Shown piece by piece: positions 61,305 through 64,000 of a stretch of 64,000 nucleotides of DNA (positions within the stretch are counted from its first letter, which is position 1; each line of letters starts with the position of its first letter). The notes beneath the pieces are model-generated. The model was not told the DNA's origin, did no database searches, and saw only the letters and a list, made by a program, of their open reading frames with translations. The translations under genes were made by a program, and so were the position numbers. Source of the DNA: CAVZBT01 sp963773605 (GTDB taxonomy: Bacteria > Acidobacteriota > UBA6911); the NCBI GenBank assembly GCA_963773605.1, contig CAVZBT010000012.1:682001-746000 (forward strand), written 5' to 3'.

Positions 61305-63043
61305 TCACGTTTCGAACAGCTCGGCCGAGGGGTCGAGTCTGTCAAACAGGCGGCCGAGCCAGGCGATGACGGAGGCGGCTTCGACCAGGAGCGCGCCGCA
61401 CGCCACGGATGCCGCCAGGGGTACGGCGGCATAACCCAGAAACCACGACCCCGGAAAATACGCGGCGGCGAAGACGGCGGCTGCGGGAATCACGGCGACG
61501 GCGAGTACCACGATCGTGGCGACCATCGTGATCAGGCGCTGCCCCATGGCCTCGATGCCGCGCTGCTGCGTCCGCCCGAGCTGTATCCAGCCCGGAATGA
61601 CCAAGGCCGCGCCATTCTGCACAAGGAGCGCCATCAGGCTGAAACAGGGGAGGAGCATCATCGCGCCCAGACAAAAGGCAAACCTCTGCGAAGGCGCCCA
61701 GGGTCCGCGCCCCAGCTCCGTCAGGGTCGCCGCCGCGATCAGGACCAGGAGCCACTCCGCCGCCGTGAGAACCGCCGCGGGCGCCAGCACCTCGCCCAGA
61801 ACGATCCGCCACCCCGGGATCGGATAGGTTTTGATCACGTTCAGATGCAGCAGATCCATTCTCAGATCGTTGCGCAGGATCACCGGACCCAGCAGCGTCA
61901 GAAACGCGGCAATCCCCGCCGCCATACCTCCCGCGATCATCAGCAGGCTCTGCCGGGTCATCGAAGAAAGCCCTATCGCCAGCGCCAGGACCGAAAGCAC
62001 GACAATCAGGCGCCACGGGTTTACCCGCCCGACCGAGATGAGGTTTTTCCAGAGGAAGGCGGAGTGCGCCGGGCCGTCGGGAACCAGGCGGAAAGGAACG
62101 AGCGGCGTCTTGGCGGAACGTCTCGGCACGACGCCGGAACGCGCCGCCTCGAGCTGGCGCGCGACCGTCTCGGCGCGGGCGAGCGAGGCCTCTTCAAACC
62201 GGGCATGGCTGTTCAAGACCCAGGCGTAGGCGAGCGCGAGAATCCCCAGCGCGGGAATGAGGCGCAGCACAAATTGGCCCAGGTCCGGGGCGAGGGCGGG
62301 GCGGATGAGCGCGCGGCACGGAAGCAGGAGAAAGTACGCCGGTCCGGTCTCGGCGACCCGGTTGCAGCCAAGCCAGCATATCGGCCGGGGTCGACCCCGC
62401 CACCTGCAGGGGCGACGGAATGAACCACCTCAGCCACACCACGACGGCGCCAACCAGCGCCAGGACGAACCCGAGCACCCACAGCTGGCGCCGCAGGCCG
62501 GCCGTCCCGTGTTCGGCCAGGCTGGTCTTTGCGAGCGATGTCACCCATCCGATACAGGGCGAGGAACGAGTACACGACCCAGACCGTCACAAACAGAAAC
62601 AGCCGGTGCGGCACGAGCTGCGGCCGCGAGAAGACCACGATGGAGACCAGCACCCCGAACAGGATCGCCACCTGACCGCGCGCGATACGGTACCGTAGCA
62701 GAGCACGACGGGATATCGGGGCCGGAAAAAGGAACTGGATCTCGGCTTCGGTGAAGAAGAGCGCGCTCGGCCTCGCGAACGACAACCAGGGCCCGATCAC
62801 AAGGAAGAGCAGAAGCAGGGCAAACAGGATTTCCGCCGGAGCGAGCAGGTTCAGATCCGGCGGGAGCTGAGGAGCCCTCCCCGCCCGGGGACCGGACAGG
62901 AACTGCCGCAGAAAAGCCACGTAGAGGTACGCCACTCCGGCCAGCGCCGAGACAAGGTACTTCGGCCGCCGCAACCTCTTCACCCGCACGACGACGCGGT
63001 TCCTGAAGGTGCGATACAGAAAGAAGAGGAAGGCGCGGGTCAC
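61305..63043 (-). CDS. ABC exporter permease, two frameshifts
   Basis: About 579 residues when three frames are joined: TRAFLFFLYRTFRNRVVVRVKR to LALYRMG, a shift near 62547, SLAKTSLAEHGTAGLRRQLWVLGF to DMLAWL, a shift near 62365, then NRVAETGPAYFLLLPCRALIRP to the end at 61305. About ten membrane helices (for example YLVSALAGVAYLYVAFL, APAEILFALLLLFLVIGPWL, LWVLGFVLALVGAVVVWL and RLITMVATIVVLAVAVIP). It belongs to the ABC-2-type exporter permeases. The GTG start overlaps the stop of the ATPase gene as GTGA, so the two are coupled. Substrate unknown. Confidence 0.75.
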
Positions 63044-63786
63044 TGCGGCACGGCCTCCTGCCCTGTGTCCCCGGTCATGCGCAGGAAGATCTCCTCGAGG
63101 TTCTCGTCCCCCCGCAGTTCCGGGAGGCTGCGCGTGATGTCGTCCAGGGAGCCGTGTATGATCTTGCGGCCCGCCTTCAGGATGAGCACCCGGTCGCACA
63201 GCTCCTCGACCAGGTGCAGCAGATGCGAGCTGATGATCACGGAGGCCCCCTCCCGCGCGCGGCGCACGATGGTGGATTTCATCCGGCGTATGCCGAGCGG
63301 GTCGAGCCCGGTAAGCGGTTCGTCGAAGAGCAGCGCCTTCGGTGCGTGCAGCAGGCCGCAGGCGATCACCAGCTTCTGCTTCATGCCCCGCGACAGTTCC
63401 GCAGGAAGAGCATCGCGCTTGTCGGCCAGCTCGAGCTCCTGCAGCAGCGCCGCCGCGCCGCGCTCGAAATCGGTCACGCGGTAGATGCGCGCGGTGAACT
63501 GCAGGTGCTCGAAGACGGTGAGGTAGTCGAACAGACGGGGCTCGTCCGGCATGAACGAGATCTGACGCTTCGCGTCGACCGGGTCGTCGGTCAGCGAGTG
63601 CCCCAAAATCCGGATACGGCCCCGCGTCGGCGGAATTATGCCGACGATGCACCGCAGCGTAGTCGTCTTGCCGGCGCCGTTCGGCCCGACCAGCCCGAGC
63701 ACCTCTCCGGGCTCGACGGCGAACGAGAGGTCCGTCACCGCGCTGAGCGACCCGTAGATCTTGGTGAGTCCGTCGATCTCGATCAA
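63040..63786 (-). CDS. ABC exporter ATP-binding protein
   Basis: 248 residues of the DrrA/CcmA-like ABC exporter ATPase class. Walker A GPNGAGKT (34-41), Q-loop ISFMPDEPRLFDYL, signature ELSRGMKQKL (LSRGM replacing LSGGQ, common in this class), Walker B ALLFDEPLTGLDP and H-loop IISSHLLHLVEELCDR. The ATG (MIEIDGLTKIYG) lies at 63784-63786. The stop overlaps the permease GTG by four bases. It drives the adjacent permease. Confidence 0.92.
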   Translation of the reverse strand: MIEIDGLTKIYGSLSAVTDLSFAVEPGEVLGLVGPNGAGKTTTLRCIVGIIPPTRGRIRILGHSLTDDPVDAKRQISFMPDEPRLFDYLTVFEHLQFTARIYRVTDFERGAAALLQELELADKRDALPAELSRGMKQKLVIACGLLHAPKALLFDEPLTGLDPLGIRRMKSTIVRRAREGASVIISSHLLHLVEELCDRVLILKAGRKIIHGSLDDITRSLPELRGDENLEEIFLRMTGDTGQEAVPQ

Positions 63787-63863
63787 AATACCCTCCCGCG
63801 CCGTATTCTATCATCGGCGCCGACCTTCCCGGCCGAAATGGCGTGCGGGACGCGGTGGCTCCC

Positions 63864-64000
63864 ACCGGGAGCAGGCCGGGTACTCCACCGGCTGAGCAGA
63901 ATCCCGGCGCCGCGCCGGACCAGGTGGGCGCGGGTCGGCCCGGCCGGCAAACGGGCTGCAACCGGGAACAGACGAGCGCTCCGCCGGCTGAGCAGAACTC
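63864..64000. repeat. Imperfect direct repeat at the right window edge
   Basis: A segment of about 38 bases (ACCGGGAGCAG...CCGGCTGAGCAGAA) at 63864-63901 recurs at 63961-63998, a period of 97 bases. The array may continue past the window. The surrounding 63787-64000 region holds no gene that I can support. Confidence 0.5.

Noticed and set aside
1..64000. CRISPR array, insertion sequence or integrase
   Set aside because: No regular direct repeats with unique spacers, no transposase or integrase motifs were seen; the heptamer and REP-like repeats do not fit these classes.

Overview
The window is high-GC bacterial DNA dominated by one large type VI secretion system (T6SS) locus with dense Ser/Thr phospho-signalling around it. 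The mix of TPR/PEGA-rich Ser/Thr kinases, a DUF1080 protein, an ABC exporter of predicted ABC-2 type and degenerate heptanucleotide intergenic repeats is most reminiscent of Acidobacteriota. That placement is inference; no rRNA or tRNA gene was seen to confirm it.

Layout. 1-5.5 kb: the 3' part of an RND/MMPL transporter, small unknown genes, a YacP-like NYN protein, a PLP-dependent Cys/Met-type lyase and a sodium:solute symporter. 5.5-21 kb, signalling block: a PP2C phosphatase, an operon of a TPR/propeller protein, a PEGA/PDZ-like/TPR protein and a very large active Ser/Thr kinase, an FHA protein, Hcp, a zinc-ribbon pseudokinase with PEGA, and an FHA-FHA-TM-SLT lytic transglycosylase fusion. 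21-32 kb (+ strand): an unknown gene, then tssA-tssB-tssC-tssE-tssF-tssG-tssH(clpV). 32-47 kb (- strand): a visibly AT-richer effector island. In transcription order it holds vgrG, a DUF1360 membrane protein, a small unknown protein, PAAR, a zinc-ribbon protein, an Rhs toxin with a SUKH-type immunity gene, a pentapeptide protein, DUF2169, a small membrane protein, a zincin-like metalloprotease and two paralogous genes that may be its immunity or partner proteins. 47-56.5 kb (- strand): tssJ-tssK-tssL-tssM followed by two extra sheath-like genes, one a clear TssB-TssC fusion. 56.6-64 kb: ordinary genes (DUF1080, GDPD, TPR protein, DUF5335, exonuclease III, ABC exporter).

Working model: the kinase, PP2C and FHA proteins would gate T6SS assembly in the manner of PpkA/PppA/Fha1 threonine phosphorylation. 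TssJLM and TssK form the membrane complex and baseplate link, TssB/C and Hcp form the contractile sheath and tube, ClpV recycles the sheath, and VgrG/PAAR deliver the Rhs nuclease and the metalloprotease. The two TssB/TssC-like fusions, the pseudokinase and the FHA-SLT fusion depart from the textbook system and are the most interesting content.

Data quality: about fifteen single-base frameshifts interrupt otherwise well-conserved genes (MMPL, PP2C, PEGA protein, kinase, tssC eight times, tssH, ABC permease). Those that can be placed are mostly one-base insertions. I treat them as probable sequencing or assembly errors and annotate the reconstructed genes.
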